Origin: Naumannella halotolerans
GTDB lineage: Bacteria > Actinomycetota > Actinomycetes > Propionibacteriales > Propionibacteriaceae
Direction of reading: 5' to 3'
NCBI RefSeq assembly: GCF_004364645.1
Contig: NZ_SOAW01000001.1
Span: forward strand, 2,170,001-2,234,000
Length of the DNA stretch: 64,000 nt
Each line of letters starts with the position of its first letter. The stretch's first letter is position 1. A program made the position numbers and the translations under genes. This document shows positions 9,201 to 18,701 of this stretch, piece after piece. A model generated the notes under the pieces. That model was not told the DNA's origin. It worked only from the letters and a program-made list of their open reading frames with translations, and made no database searches.

Positions 9201-10124
9201 GCTGTTGCCCGTGGACAGGAACGCCGAGACGACCTTCAACCGCTTCAGGGCACGAGTCTTGCGCTGTCCCTTGCCGGTGGCGATGATCGTCTTCAGGTTC
9301 TCGGCCTCGGCCTGCAGGTCGAAGCTCTCCAGACGCTTCTGGATCGCCTCGGCACCCATGTAGCCGGTGAAGTACTTGCCGAAGCGCGCCTTCATCTCCC
9401 GGTAGAGGATCTCATCGCCCTCGAGGTCCTGGACCTTCAGCGACTTGAACCGATCCCAGACCGCGTCGAGCCGGTCGAGCTCGCGCTGGGCGCGGTCACG
9501 AAGCTGCTTGACCTCCTTCTCGGCGGCGTTCTCGGTCTTCTTCTTGATGTCGGCCTTGGCGCCCTCGGACTCCAGACGCTCGAGGTCCTCCTCCAGCTTC
9601 TTCAGCCGGGTCTCGACGTCGGCGTCCTTCTTCCGCTCGATCTGGGCGCGCTCGACACCGACCTTGCCCTCCAGGGAGGAAAGGTCGCGGTGACGGGCAT
9701 CCTCGTCAACCGAGGTGATCATGTAGGCGGCGAAGTAGATGACCTTCTCCAGGTCCTTCGGCGCGATGTCCAGCAGGTAACCCAGCCGGCTCGGCACGCC
9801 CTTGAAGTACCAGATGTGGGTCACCGGGGCGGCCAGCTCGATGTGGCCCATCCGGTCGCGGCGGACATTGGAGCGGGTCACCTCGACGCCGCAGCGCTCG
9901 CAGATGATGCCCTTGAAGCGCACCCGCTTGTACTTGCCGCAGTAGCACTCCCAGTCCCGGGTGGGACCGAAGATCTTCTCGCAGAAAAGGCCGTCGCGCT
10001 CGGGCTTGAGCGTGCGGTAGTTGATGGTTTCGGGCTTCTTGACCTCGCCGTACGACCAAGCACGGATCTCGTCGGCAGTCGCGAGTCCGATTCGGAGCTC
10101 TTCGTAGAGGTTCACGTCCAGCAC
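6270..10124 (-). CDS. rpoC: DNA-directed RNA polymerase subunit beta'
   Basis: 1284 residues, the usual actinobacterial length. The N-terminal zinc ribbon is seen in [20 protein letters not shown] and the catalytic magnesium motif NADFDGDQM has its three aspartates at 535, 537 and 539. A charged helical insert of the actinobacterial type lies around residues 150-230. The start is a GTG with AAGGAA nine bases upstream. It follows rpoB by 98 bases in the same direction and is closed by a strong hairpin. The plus strand is also open over nearly the whole gene, an effect of GC-rich codon use. Confidence 0.98.
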   Translation of the reverse strand: MLDVNLYEELRIGLATADEIRAWSYGEVKKPETINYRTLKPERDGLFCEKIFGPTRDWECYCGKYKRVRFKGIICERCGVEVTRSNVRRDRMGHIELAAPVTHIWYFKGVPSRLGYLLDIAPKDLEKVIYFAAYMITSVDEDARHRDLSSLEGKVGVERAQIERKKDADVETRLKKLEEDLERLESEGAKADIKKKTENAAEKEVKQLRDRAQRELDRLDAVWDRFKSLKVQDLEGDEILYREMKARFGKYFTGYMGAEAIQKRLESFDLQAEAENLKTIIATGKGQRKTRALKRLKVVSAFLSTGNSPTGMVLDCVPVIPPDIRPMVQLDGGRFATSDLNDLYRRVINRNNRLKRLLDLGAPEIIVNNEKRMLQEAVDSLFDNGRRGRAVTGPGNRPLKSISDMLKGKQGRFRQNLLGKRVDYSGRSVIVVGPQLKLHQCGLPKPMALELFKPFVMKRLDDLNHAQNIKSAKRMVERQRPVVWDVLEEVITEHPVLLNRAPTLHRLGIQAFEPQLIEGKAIQIHPLVCTAFNADFDGDQMAVHLPLSAEAQAEARILMLSTNNILKPADGRPVTMPTQDMIIGHYFLTQQRDGVIGEGRVFGTVEEAIMAFDRGELAIGAKVRLRLRDIVPPKGVELRADGSVLLETTLGRALFNQALPEDYPFVNTEVGKKQLGVIVNDLAERYTKVEVAATLDNLKDIGFRWATRSGVTVSISDVMTPPDKPEILAGYEDRAAKIDKQYDRGLITEDERRQELIEIWTEATGQLGVAMEKNFEPTNPIFMMVNSGARGNLVQMRQIAAMRGLVVNPKGQIIPQPIKSNFREGLSVLEYFFSTHGGRKGQADTALRTADSGYLTRRLVDVSQDVIIREEDCGTERGLTKTIAVEENGVLVPDEKVENAVYARTLATDVLDANGDVLVPAGVDLGDVNIAMLINSGITQVKVRSVLTCEAATGTCAMCYGRSLASGKLVDVGEAVGIVAAQSIGEPGTQLTMRTFHTGGVAGDDITQGLPRVVELFEARTPKGKAPIAELAGRISVEDADRSRKLTLTPDDGSEEIEISVGRRARMLVEDGQHVSVGQQLTVGTPDPQDVLRVLGVRRVQEHLVDEVQQVYGTQGAGIHDKHIEIIIRQMLRRITVIESGDTTMLAGDLVDRQAFESENRRVVSEGGQPASGRPVLMGITKASLATESWLSAASFQETTKVLTDAAIHGKSDSLVGLKENVILGKLIPAGTGLDRYRNIRVEPTAEAKANAYSISYESYDYGFGSGSGAAVPLEDYDLGGDFR

Positions 10125-10222
10125 GTGTTTTCCGTTCCTTCGAATGAGTGGTGAAGAGTTTGGGGTGGTTCACGAGTGAGGGGGCCGGCGCCGGCGTGGA
10201 TCACGCCGGCGCGGCCCGTACC

Positions 10223-13200
10223 TCACACCTCTTCGACGTCGGCCAGGCCCTCACCGGGTCGGCGGCTCAGGTCGATTCCGAAGTCGTCGGAGGGACGGTA
10301 GTTGTCCTCCTCGGTGTCCTTCAGGTCGACCAGGGTTCCGTCGCTCGACAGCACCTCGACGTTCAGGCAGAGCGACTTCATCTCCTTGACCAGCACCTTG
10401 AACGACTCGGGGATGCCGGGCTCGGGGATGTTCTCGCCCTTGACGATGGCCTCGTAGACCTTCACCCGACCGGTCACGTCATCGGACTTGATGGTCAGCA
10501 GCTCCTGCAGCGCCCAGGCGGCGCCGTAGGCCTCGAGCGCCCAGACCTCCATCTCGCCGAACCGCTGGCCACCGAATTGCGCCTTACCGCCCAGCGGCTG
10601 CTGGGTGATCATCGAGTACGGACCGGTGGAACGGGCGTGGATCTTGTCGTCGACCAGGTGGTGCAGCTTCAGCATGTACATGTAGCCGACACCGATCGGT
10701 TCGGGGTACGGCTCGCCGGAGCGTCCGTCGAACAACCGCGCCTTGCCGGTGCCGTCGACCATGTGGTTGCCATCGCGGTTCGGCAGGCCATTGCCCAGCA
10801 GACCGGTGACCTCCTCCTCGGTGGCGCCGTCGAAGACCGGGGTCGCGAGGCGGGAGTTGGCCTCCACACGCTCGAGCCCGACGCTCTTCAGCCGATCGGC
10901 CCAGGCGACACCCTCGGGCACACCGCTGATGTCCCAGCCGGTCTTGGCGACCCAGCCCAGGTGCATCTCCAGCACCTGTCCCAGGTTCATCCGGCCCGGC
11001 ACACCGAGCGGGTTCAGCACGATGTCGACCGGGGTCCCGTCCTCCAGGAACGGCATGTCCTCGACCGGGTTGATCTTGGCGATCACACCCTTGTTGCCGT
11101 GGCGGCCGGCCAGCTTGTCACCGTCGCTGATCTTGCGCTTCTGGGCGACGTAGACCCGCACCAGCTGGTTCACACCTGGAGGCAGCTCGTCACCCTCGTC
11201 GCGGTCGAAGACGCGCACGCCGATGACGGTTCCGGACTCGCCGTGCGGCACCTTCATCGAGGTGTCGCGGACCTCCCGGGCCTTCTCACCGAAGATCGCC
11301 CGCAGCAGCCGCTCCTCCGGGGTCAGCTCGGTCTCACCCTTCGGGGTGACCTTGCCGACCAGGATGTCGCCGGTGCCGACCTCGGCACCGATCCGGATGA
11401 TGCCGCGCTCGTCGAGGTTGGTGAGCATCTCCTCGTTGACATTGGGGATGTCGCGGGTGATCTCCTCGGCGCCCAGCTTGGTGTCGCGGGCGTCGACCTC
11501 GTGCTCCTCGATGTGGATCGAGGTCAGGACGTCGTCCTGCACGATCCGCTGGCTGAGGATGATGGCGTCCTCGTAGTTGTGGCCCTCCCAGGGCATGAAG
11601 GCAACCAGCAGGTTGCGGCCCAGGGAGACCTCGGCGCCATCGGTGGCCGGACCGTCGGCCAGCGGCGTACCGACCTCGACCCGGTCACCCTCGACCACCA
11701 GCGGGCGCTGGTTGATGCAGGTGCCGGCATTCGACCGCTTGAACTTCTGCAGCCGGAAGGTCTGGTAGGTGCCGTCGTCGGCGGCGATGTCGATCAGGTC
11801 TGCCGAGACGCTGGTGACCACACCGGGCTTGTCGGCGACGGTGACATCACCGACGTCGACCGCGGCGCGGTACTCCATACCGGTGCCGACGAACGGGGCA
11901 TCGGAACGGATCAGCGGCACGGCCTGACGCTGCATGTTCGAGCCCATCAGGGCGCGGGATGCGTCGTCGTGCTCCAGGAACGGGATCATCGCGGTCGCCA
12001 CCGACACCATCTGCCGCGGCGAGACGTCCATGTACTCGACCTCTTCGCGCGGCACGGTGTCGACGTCACCGTGGTGCTTGCGGACCAGCACCCGTTCCTC
12101 GGCGAAGGACATGTCGTCGTTCAGCGCGGCGTTGGCCTGCGCGATGACGTAGCGGTCCTCCTCGTCGGCAGTCAGGTAGTCCACGTCATCGGTGACGATG
12201 CCGTTGACGATCTTCCGGTACGGGGTCTCGATGAAGCCGAACGGGTTCACCCGGGCGAACGAGGCCAGCGAACCGATCAGCCCGATGTTCGGGCCTTCAG
12301 GGGTCTCGATCGGACACATCCGGCCGTAGTGGCTGGGGTGCACGTCACGGACTTCCATCTGCGCGCGGTCACGGGAGATACCACCCGGGCCGAGCGCGTT
12401 CAGGCGCCGCTTGTGGGTCAGGCCGGCCAGCGGGTTGTTCTGGTCCATGAACTGCGACAGCTGCGAGGTGCCGAAGAACTCACGCAGGGCGGCGGTGACC
12501 GGACGGATGTTGATCAGGGTCTGCGGCGTGATCGCCTCGATGTCCTGGGTGGTCATCCGGTCGCGGACCACGCGCTCCATCCGACCCAGGCCGGTGCGCA
12601 GCTGGTTCTGGATCAGCTCGCCGACCGTCCGCAGACGGCGGTTGCCGAAGTGGTCGATGTCGTCCTTCTCGACCAGTACCTCGGTGCCGTTCGGCGCCGG
12701 CAGGGTCTCCTTGCCCTCGTGCAGAGCCACCAGGTAACGGATCGCCGAGACGATGTCGTCGGTGGTCAGCACCTGGGTGTCGAAGGCCTCGTCGGTGCCC
12801 AGCTTCTTGTTGATCTTGTAGCGACCAACCTTGGCCAGGTCGTAGCGCTTGGGGTTGAAGTAGTAGTTCTCCAACAGCTGCTGAGCCGCCTCACGGGTCG
12901 GCGGTTCGCCCGGGCGCAGCTTGCGGTAGATGTCCAGCAGCGCCTCGTCGGTGTTGGCGGTGTGGTCCTTCTCCAGGGTCAGCCGCATCGACTCCGAGTC
13001 GCCGAACTCCTCCAGGATCTGCTCATTGGTCCAGCCCAGGGCCTTCAGCAGGACGGTCACGTTCTGCTTGCGCTTGCGGTCCAGGCGGACACCGACGAGA
13101 TCGCGCTTGTCGATCTCGAACTCCAGCCAGGCACCGCGCGAGGGGATCACCTTGCAGGTGAAGATGTCCTTGTCGGAGGTCTTGTCCGGGGTCTGCTCGA

Positions 13201-13717
13201 AGTAGACACCGGGGGAACGGACGAGCTGGGAGACGACGACCCGCTCGGTTCCGTTGACAATGAAAGTGCCCTTGTCGGTCATCAGCGGGAAGTCACCGAT
13301 GAAGACGGTCTGGGACTTGATCTCACCGGTGTCGTTGTTCACGAACTCGGCGGTGACGAACAGCGGCGCGGCGTAGGTGACGTCACGCTCCTTGCATTCG
13401 TCGACGGTGAACTTCGGCTCTTCGAAGCGGTGGTCGCGGAACGACAGCGACATCGTCCCGGGGTAGTCCTCGATGGGGGAGATCTCGGCGAACATCTCCT
13501 CCAGACCCGACTTGGTGTTGACGTCGGTCCGTCCGGCTTCCAACTGAGCGTTGACACGCTGCTGCCAGACTTCGTTCCCGACGAGCCAGTCGAAGGATTC
13601 GATCTGCAGATCGAGGAGGTTCGGGACCTCCATCGGCTCGGCGATCTTGGCGAAGGAGATGCGGCCAGTTGAGGAGATGACGTTGGTGTTCTTCGAGGCG
13701 GTGCGCGAGGCGGCCAA
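10223..13717 (-). CDS. rpoB: DNA-directed RNA polymerase subunit beta
   Basis: 1164 residues from a TTG start at 13717 (protein starts [10 protein letters not shown] after the initiator), with GGAAGGA eight bases upstream; a longer in-frame ATG at 13804 would add an unlikely N-terminus. The rifampicin region reads [19 protein letters not shown] followed by [14 protein letters not shown]. His435 is kept, but residue 440, equal to Ser531 of E. coli, is Asn. The C-terminal clamp part is complete. A promoter, TTGACT-N17-TAGGCT, lies about 100 bases upstream of the start codon. rpoB is separated from rplL by 8.9 kb of metabolic genes. Confidence 0.98.
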   Translation of the reverse strand: MAASRTASKNTNVISSTGRISFAKIAEPMEVPNLLDLQIESFDWLVGNEVWQQRVNAQLEAGRTDVNTKSGLEEMFAEISPIEDYPGTMSLSFRDHRFEEPKFTVDECKERDVTYAAPLFVTAEFVNNDTGEIKSQTVFIGDFPLMTDKGTFIVNGTERVVVSQLVRSPGVYFEQTPDKTSDKDIFTCKVIPSRGAWLEFEIDKRDLVGVRLDRKRKQNVTVLLKALGWTNEQILEEFGDSESMRLTLEKDHTANTDEALLDIYRKLRPGEPPTREAAQQLLENYYFNPKRYDLAKVGRYKINKKLGTDEAFDTQVLTTDDIVSAIRYLVALHEGKETLPAPNGTEVLVEKDDIDHFGNRRLRTVGELIQNQLRTGLGRMERVVRDRMTTQDIEAITPQTLINIRPVTAALREFFGTSQLSQFMDQNNPLAGLTHKRRLNALGPGGISRDRAQMEVRDVHPSHYGRMCPIETPEGPNIGLIGSLASFARVNPFGFIETPYRKIVNGIVTDDVDYLTADEEDRYVIAQANAALNDDMSFAEERVLVRKHHGDVDTVPREEVEYMDVSPRQMVSVATAMIPFLEHDDASRALMGSNMQRQAVPLIRSDAPFVGTGMEYRAAVDVGDVTVADKPGVVTSVSADLIDIAADDGTYQTFRLQKFKRSNAGTCINQRPLVVEGDRVEVGTPLADGPATDGAEVSLGRNLLVAFMPWEGHNYEDAIILSQRIVQDDVLTSIHIEEHEVDARDTKLGAEEITRDIPNVNEEMLTNLDERGIIRIGAEVGTGDILVGKVTPKGETELTPEERLLRAIFGEKAREVRDTSMKVPHGESGTVIGVRVFDRDEGDELPPGVNQLVRVYVAQKRKISDGDKLAGRHGNKGVIAKINPVEDMPFLEDGTPVDIVLNPLGVPGRMNLGQVLEMHLGWVAKTGWDISGVPEGVAWADRLKSVGLERVEANSRLATPVFDGATEEEVTGLLGNGLPNRDGNHMVDGTGKARLFDGRSGEPYPEPIGVGYMYMLKLHHLVDDKIHARSTGPYSMITQQPLGGKAQFGGQRFGEMEVWALEAYGAAWALQELLTIKSDDVTGRVKVYEAIVKGENIPEPGIPESFKVLVKEMKSLCLNVEVLSSDGTLVDLKDTEEDNYRPSDDFGIDLSRRPGEGLADVEEV

Positions 13718-13810
13718 CAGATTGGTCCTTCCAGAACAGCTATATGTTTTTCGGCACACTGAGCGGCCCGTGTCAAGACGGGCAGACAGGTAGCGATGGG
13801 GCAAGGAAAG

Positions 13811-13839
13811 AGCCTACCAAGCCGAATATGCGAAGTCAA
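13811..13839 (-). promoter_or_regulatory. Promoter of rpoB-rpoC
   Basis: On the minus strand TTGACT (13834-13839) and TAGGCT (13811-13816) are separated by exactly 17 bases, a good sigma-70-type promoter. The expected start near 13804 gives a leader of almost 90 bases before the TTG start. Confidence 0.7.
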
Positions 13840-13937
13840 CTGCCAGACGGCAGGACAAGTAGCGCCCGTCAAAGCCGAGCGGTGCGAGCACCAGCATACC
13901 GATCCGGGGAGCGGGTGCAAGCACCACCTGTGCGCCG

Positions 13938-13996
13938 GCGCTTCGCGTGTTCATGGTCAGCGCTTCGCGCCTCCGCTTCATGGTCGGCGCTTCGCG
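13938..13996. repeat. Short direct repeats upstream of rpoB
   Basis: GCGCTTCGCG occurs at 13938, 13960 and 13987, the copies joined by related TTCATGGTC stretches. They lie in the roughly 400-base region 13718-14119 that has no gene. Apart from these repeats and the rpoB promoter I see nothing else in that region. Confidence 0.6.
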
Positions 13997-14119
13997 CCTG
14001 CGCGCAATCCCATCGGGACTTGTGGTGGGCAGAACCGGGCGCAAGGCCACCAGATCCCCCGAAGAGATGACGCTGTCCGGGGGAAACCACGAGCCGCCCC
14101 GGGCCGACGGCGCCCGAAC

Positions 14120-15412
14120 TCAGCCGCGGACGGTACGTCGGGGCAGCTGTAAGGCCATCACCAGACCGGCGGCGACCAGGATGCCGAACAGCGGCGGGAT
14201 CCCCAGTTCCCACTGGCCGGTGACATAGGCGACCACGGTGCCGGCCACGAAGGCCGCGAGATTGCGCCAGTCGAAGGCCGGCAGTACGTACCCCTCGGGT
14301 ACGCCGTTGCGCCAGCGGCAGAACCAGTCGGCGATGATCACCCCGCCCAGCGGCGGGATGAACGTACCGACCAGGCCGAGGTAGTCGATCAGGCTGTTCT
14401 GCACGCCGAGCAGCGCCGGTGCGGTACCGATCACAGCCCCGCCGATGACGAACGGGCCCTTCTTCGGCCGGTTGAACAGCTCGGCACCGGCGACGCCGAA
14501 GGCATAGGCGGTGTCGGCATTGGAGGTCCACAGGTTACCGAAGAGCAGGAACAGACCGGCCCCCACCAGCCCCAGCTGGAAGAGCACGACCACGAAGTCA
14601 CCCTCACCCTGGGTGAGGGCACCGATCGCACCGAAGACCACCATCGCACCGTTGCCGACCACGAAGGCGACCAGACAGGCCGTCACCGCGGCCGAGCCGG
14701 AACGGGCGAACCGGGTCCAGTTCGGCACCTGGGTACCGGCGGAGACGAAGGTGCCGACCACGGCGGTCACCGCGGTGGCCACACTCATGGTCGTCACCGG
14801 TTCGATCGCGTTCAGCCCGTCGATGCCGCCGACCGAACCGACCGAGGTGAAGGCCACCCAGACCGCCAGGATCAGCACCAGCGGGGTCGCCACCAATGAG
14901 GCCCAGTACATCCCGTGGTAGCCGTACAACGCGGTCACCACCATCAACGCCGAGGTGACGAGCATGATCGCCGCCCGGGCCCACCAGGACTCCCAGCCGG
15001 TCGCCTGGGCGGTCAGATCGCCGACCGTCCCCACGGTCACCCCGTACCAGCCGACCTGGGTGCCACCGAGGATGATCGAGGCCAGTTTCGAACCCGAGGT
15101 GCCGAAACTGCGCCGGGCCATCACCACCGTGGTCAGGCCGGACCGGGCACCGACGTAGCCCATCAGCGCGACATAGGTGCCCAGGATCGCCGAGCCGATG
15201 GCGATCACGCCCATCAGGGCACCGAAGTCGAATGCCGGGCCGAGCCCCGCGCCGGCCGCCATCGTCGGGGTGAAGACGGTGAAACCGAGCAGCACCACCA
15301 ACAAGGTGAACCCCGAACGGCGGGCGCTGCGCGGGACCGGTGTCACCGGGTAGTCGGGGTCGATCGGTTCGACCGGATCGATCGGGTCCTGCTCGGCCAC
15401 CTGCCCGGTCAT
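14120..15412 (-). CDS. NCS1-family cytosine/purine permease
   Basis: 430 residues with about 12 membrane segments. LGFTVFTPTMAAGAGLG, GGTQVGWYGVTVGTVGDL and the later NLWTSNADTAYAFG are typical of CodB-like nucleobase-cation symporters. The ATG at 15412 overlaps the stop of the deaminase gene as ATGA and has GGAGGAAGT before it. The pairing with a cytosine deaminase supports cytosine as cargo: uptake followed by conversion to uracil and ammonia. Confidence 0.88.
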   Translation of the reverse strand: MTGQVAEQDPIDPVEPIDPDYPVTPVPRSARRSGFTLLVVLLGFTVFTPTMAAGAGLGPAFDFGALMGVIAIGSAILGTYVALMGYVGARSGLTTVVMARRSFGTSGSKLASIILGGTQVGWYGVTVGTVGDLTAQATGWESWWARAAIMLVTSALMVVTALYGYHGMYWASLVATPLVLILAVWVAFTSVGSVGGIDGLNAIEPVTTMSVATAVTAVVGTFVSAGTQVPNWTRFARSGSAAVTACLVAFVVGNGAMVVFGAIGALTQGEGDFVVVLFQLGLVGAGLFLLFGNLWTSNADTAYAFGVAGAELFNRPKKGPFVIGGAVIGTAPALLGVQNSLIDYLGLVGTFIPPLGGVIIADWFCRWRNGVPEGYVLPAFDWRNLAAFVAGTVVAYVTGQWELGIPPLFGILVAAGLVMALQLPRRTVRG

Positions 15413-15879
15413 ACTTCCTCCCCGATGTCCTCGGCCCAGATCTCCGGGCGTTCGCTCAGCGTCTTGTCCATCAACCCCAGACACGTCGGGTCGTCGAGCA
15501 CGGTCAACTCGACGCCGCGACTGCGCAGCAGGTCCTCCGACACCGAGTACGTGCGGTTCTCGCCGATCACGATCCGTGGGATGTCGTAGAGCAGGGCCGT
15601 ACCGGCGCACATCCAGCACGGCGAGAGCGTGGTGTAGAGCACGCTGGTGCGGTACACCCGCGCCGGCTGCCGGCCGGCATTCTCCAGACAGTCGGTCTCA
15701 CCGTGGCGGATCGCACTCCCCCACTGCACCCGGCGGTTCCGGCCGACGGCCAGCACCTGGCCGTCATGGACCAGGACGGCACCGATCGGCACACCACCCT
15801 CGTCCCACCCGAGCTGGGCCTGCTCGATCGCCAGAGCCATGAAGCGTTCGTCGTCGGTCACGGTCCAACTCTGGCCCAC
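15409..15879 (-). CDS. Cytosine deaminase, yeast Fcy1-like
   Basis: 156 residues of the zinc-dependent CDA fold, with zinc motifs HGETDCLEN (His ligand and catalytic Glu) and TTLSPCWMCAG (two Cys ligands). The whole length, including the closing PEIWAEDIGEE, follows the small fungal cytosine deaminase rather than the large bacterial CodA amidohydrolase. It should deaminate cytosine to uracil. The start is GTG at 15879 or a second GTG six codons on; neither has a clear ribosome site. It heads a two-gene unit with the permease. Confidence 0.87.
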   Translation of the reverse strand: MGQSWTVTDDERFMALAIEQAQLGWDEGGVPIGAVLVHDGQVLAVGRNRRVQWGSAIRHGETDCLENAGRQPARVYRTSVLYTTLSPCWMCAGTALLYDIPRIVIGENRTYSVSEDLLRSRGVELTVLDDPTCLGLMDKTLSERPEIWAEDIGEEV

Positions 15880-15972
15880 AAGGGGTCGGGGCCGCAGCCG
15901 GAATCGGTGTCGGCCTTGTTACGACTGTTCACCCGTCACGACTGCTCACCGGACCGGGGGCCAGGGCTGCGA

Positions 15973-17406
15973 TCAGGGAATCACCGGTGGTTCGTAGGTG
16001 AAGGTCATGCCCAGACCCCAGCAGAGCAGGATGATCACCGGCAGGTGGAGCATGAACTGCAGACCGGTGAAGCCGACGATGTCGCGGGCACGCAGGTGCA
16101 ACAGGGCCAGCATCGGCAACATGAAGAACGGGTTGATCATGTTCGGCAGGGCCTCGGCCATGTTGTAGATCTGCACCGTCCAGCCCAGGTTCATGCCGAT
16201 GTCGGTGGCCGACTGCATCACGTACGGCGCCTCGACCAGCCACTTGCCACCACCGGACGGTACGAGCAGCCCCAGCAGCGCGGTGTAGATGACCAGCACG
16301 ACCGCGAACCAGCCACCGCCGCCGAGAGCGGTGAAGATCTCCGACACCCGGTGGGAGACGGTGGTGCCGTTGAACCCCTCGGCCTCGGTCAGCACCGCAC
16401 CCATCGCCGCGTACAGCGGGAACTGGATCAGGATGCCGGCGGTCGCCGGAACCGCCTTGGCGACCGCATCCAGGAACCGGCGCGGGGTGCCGTGCAGGAC
16501 CAGGCCGAGCATCAGGAAGACCAGCAGGTACCCGTTCAGCGAGGAGGCGACGGTCAGGAAGGGTTTGCTGACGAACTCGTTGATCAGCCAGCCGAGGGTC
16601 AGCAGGCCGAGCAGCCAGGGCAGGATCGGTGAGTACTCCGGCCGCTCCCCCGGCCGGGTGGGTTTGCCCGCCGGTTCCGGTTCGTCGTTCAGATCCACCT
16701 GCATCTGCTCGGCGGTACGGATCGCCGCCCCGCGTGGGGCGGAGAAGGCCGCGATGATCACCGTGATCACGATCAGCACCGCCGCCGAGAGCAGCGACTG
16801 CCAGGTGAAGATGGTCTTGCCGAAATCGAACACGCCGGTGATCTGCAGCAGGCTCTCGGGGATCGAGGAGGCCGTCGCCTGCAACTGTGCTGCCGAGGAG
16901 GACAGGCCCAGTGCCCAGACGCTGCCCAGGCCCATGAAGGCCGCCGCACCGAGCGCGCGGTAGTCGACGGCCAGATCCTTGCGGCGAGCGATCGCCCGGG
17001 CCAACAGACCACCGAAGACCAGGCTGAGCCCCCAGTTCAGCATCGACACCAGACAGGCCAGCAGGGCGACGAAGGCGATCGCCGAACGCGGACCGTTGGG
17101 CCGCCGGGCAAGCCATTCGATCAGCTTGGCCACCGGCGGCGAGGTCGCCACCACGTACCCGGTGAGGACGACCATCGCCATCTGCAGGGTGAAGGCCGTG
17201 AGGTCCCAGAAGCCGCCACCGAAGGACTGGGCGACGGCAACCGGTGAGGCGCCGTTGATCATGGCCAGGACGGCGACCAGGACGACGCCGACGGCGGCGA
17301 AGATATAGGCATCGGGGAACCACTTCTCGGTCCACCCGGCGAGTTTCTGGGCGACCCGCGCAAGACCGCGCTCGGCTGCCTCCGGTTCATGATCGACGGC
17401 ACTCAC
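15973..17406 (-). CDS. Short-chain fatty acid transporter, AtoE family
   Basis: About 477 residues with many hydrophobic segments, including GWTEKWFPDAYIFA at the N-terminus, CLVSMLNWGLSLVFGGLLAR, LLVPSGGGKWLVEAPYVM and NPFFMLPMLALL, which are the conserved stretches of the AtoE family. It probably imports acetoacetate or short fatty acids such as butyrate. The second of two neighbouring GTGs (17406) is six bases from AGGAGGA and was taken as start. It is transcribed alone. Confidence 0.87.
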   Translation of the reverse strand: MSAVDHEPEAAERGLARVAQKLAGWTEKWFPDAYIFAAVGVVLVAVLAMINGASPVAVAQSFGGGFWDLTAFTLQMAMVVLTGYVVATSPPVAKLIEWLARRPNGPRSAIAFVALLACLVSMLNWGLSLVFGGLLARAIARRKDLAVDYRALGAAAFMGLGSVWALGLSSSAAQLQATASSIPESLLQITGVFDFGKTIFTWQSLLSAAVLIVITVIIAAFSAPRGAAIRTAEQMQVDLNDEPEPAGKPTRPGERPEYSPILPWLLGLLTLGWLINEFVSKPFLTVASSLNGYLLVFLMLGLVLHGTPRRFLDAVAKAVPATAGILIQFPLYAAMGAVLTEAEGFNGTTVSHRVSEIFTALGGGGWFAVVLVIYTALLGLLVPSGGGKWLVEAPYVMQSATDIGMNLGWTVQIYNMAEALPNMINPFFMLPMLALLHLRARDIVGFTGLQFMLHLPVIILLCWGLGMTFTYEPPVIP

Positions 17407-17518
17407 CACTGTCCTCCTTGACGTTGGTTGTTCGGAACAGCCGCAGACTAGCGGCAGTTCCCGCACCGGAGGGCGGTGGTCGCGAGCGGCGTTGCGCTGG
17501 CAGGTGACGGCACCGCAC

Positions 17519-17524
17519 TAGGCT
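17519..17524 (+). promoter_or_regulatory. Putative -10 TAGGCT for leaderless DksA-like transcript
   Basis: TAGGCT ends seven bases before the GTG at 17532. No ribosome binding site is visible. Confidence 0.5.
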
Positions 17525-17531
17525 GGTCGAG

Positions 17532-17894
17532 GTGGACGAGCAACTGCGCACCGAGTTCGAGGCACTGCTGCACGGTCACCGCCGGGCGGTCGAGGACCGG
17601 ATCGGCGAACGCACCGCGGAGATCGACATCCTGCGCAGTTCGAGGGCCTCGGAGTTCACCGACGACGAGCACGACCCGGAGGGCACCACCCTCTCGGCCG
17701 AGTGGACCTTGCGCGAAGGACTGCGCGAGGCCGATGCGGCCGAACTGGAGGCGATCGATGCCGCCCTGGACCGGCTCCGCGACGGAACCTTCGGTCGGTG
17801 CCTGCGCTGCGGCCGACAGATCCCGGTCGAGCGCCTGCGGATCCGCCCGACCGCAACGTTGTGCGTACCCTGCGCCGCTCGTCGGGACCGTTGA
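17532..17894 (+). CDS. TraR/DksA-type zinc finger protein
   Basis: 120 residues: a long acidic, probably coiled-coil region (1-85) followed by a C4 zinc finger, CLRCG and, 17 residues on, LCVPC. DksA-family proteins reach into the RNA polymerase secondary channel; in actinobacteria short homologues are common and mostly unstudied. The GTG start is seven bases past a TAGGCT hexamer. It stands alone, convergent with the SDR gene. Confidence 0.85.
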   Translation: MDEQLRTEFEALLHGHRRAVEDRIGERTAEIDILRSSRASEFTDDEHDPEGTTLSAEWTLREGLREADAAELEAIDAALDRLRDGTFGRCLRCGRQIPVERLRIRPTATLCVPCAARRDR

Positions 17895-17915
17895 CCCGGA
17901 TTCAGCTCTCGCCGC

Positions 17916-18701
17916 TCAGGCCTCACTGCGTTGTTGCAGTTTGTTCATCCCTGCCAGCCATTTGTCCGGATGGGTGGCCCGTGTCACGTAGTAGTCGGCG
18001 ACCTGCGGATGCGGCAGCACGAAGAACTGCCCGGACTCGATGGCGGCGAACAGGGCATCGGCCACCTGCACCGGTTGCAGGACCCCCTCGGCCTCCATCA
18101 CCTCCCGCCCCTCGCTGCTGCGGAACAGTGCGGTGTCGACCCCCTGCGGGCAGATCGCATGCACCGAGATCCCCCGATGGGCGTAGGTCAACTGCAGCCA
18201 CTCGGCGAAGGCGACCGCGGCGTGTTTGGTCACCGAATAGGCCGCGCCGCCGAGCAGGGTGAGCAGACCGGCGGCCGAGGCGGTGACCACGAACCGGCCT
18301 CCCCCGGTCTGCGACCAGCGGGGTACGAGCAGCTGGGCGGCTCGCACATGAGCCATCGTGTTCACCTGCCAGGTGAGGTCCCAACCGGGCTCGTCGAGCT
18401 GCAGGCCGACTGGTCCACCGACCCCGGCATTGGCCACCCAGCAGTCGATCCCGCCGAGCTCGGCATCGGCCGCCGCGACCAGTGCGGCCACCCCCTCGGC
18501 ACCGGCGGCGTCCCCGGCGAAGGCCACCGCACCGATCTCCTCGGCGGTGCGTTGCAGTCGATCATGATCAAGGTCGTTGATCACCACCGAGGCACCGCGA
18601 GCGACGAAACCGGCGGCGATGGCGGCACCGATCCCACCGGCGGCACCGGTCACCACCACTCGCTGTCCGGCGAAGGACGACGGCTCACCCGGGATCACCA
18701 C
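17916..18701 (-). CDS. Short-chain dehydrogenase/reductase
   Basis: 261 residues. The cofactor motif TGAAGGIG, the NAG motif (WVANAGVGG), the catalytic Ser region and YSVTK (Tyr-x-x-x-Lys) are all present, so the enzyme should be active with NAD(P)H. DL after the second strand suggests NAD. Its start overlaps the end of the iron alcohol dehydrogenase gene by seven bases, so the two are co-translated and may act on linked substrates. The specific substrate is unknown. Confidence 0.9.
   Translation of the reverse strand: MVIPGEPSSFAGQRVVVTGAAGGIGAAIAAGFVARGASVVINDLDHDRLQRTAEEIGAVAFAGDAAGAEGVAALVAAADAELGGIDCWVANAGVGGPVGLQLDEPGWDLTWQVNTMAHVRAAQLLVPRWSQTGGGRFVVTASAAGLLTLLGGAAYSVTKHAAVAFAEWLQLTYAHRGISVHAICPQGVDTALFRSSEGREVMEAEGVLQPVQVADALFAAIESGQFFVLPHPQVADYYVTRATHPDKWLAGMNKLQQRSEA

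Noticed and set aside
6078-13672. Very long open frames antisense to rpoC and rpoB (1358 and 1174 residues)
   Set aside because: They mirror the codons of conserved rpoBC, lack protein-like composition (Asp/His/Gln/Val-rich) and arise from GC-rich third positions.
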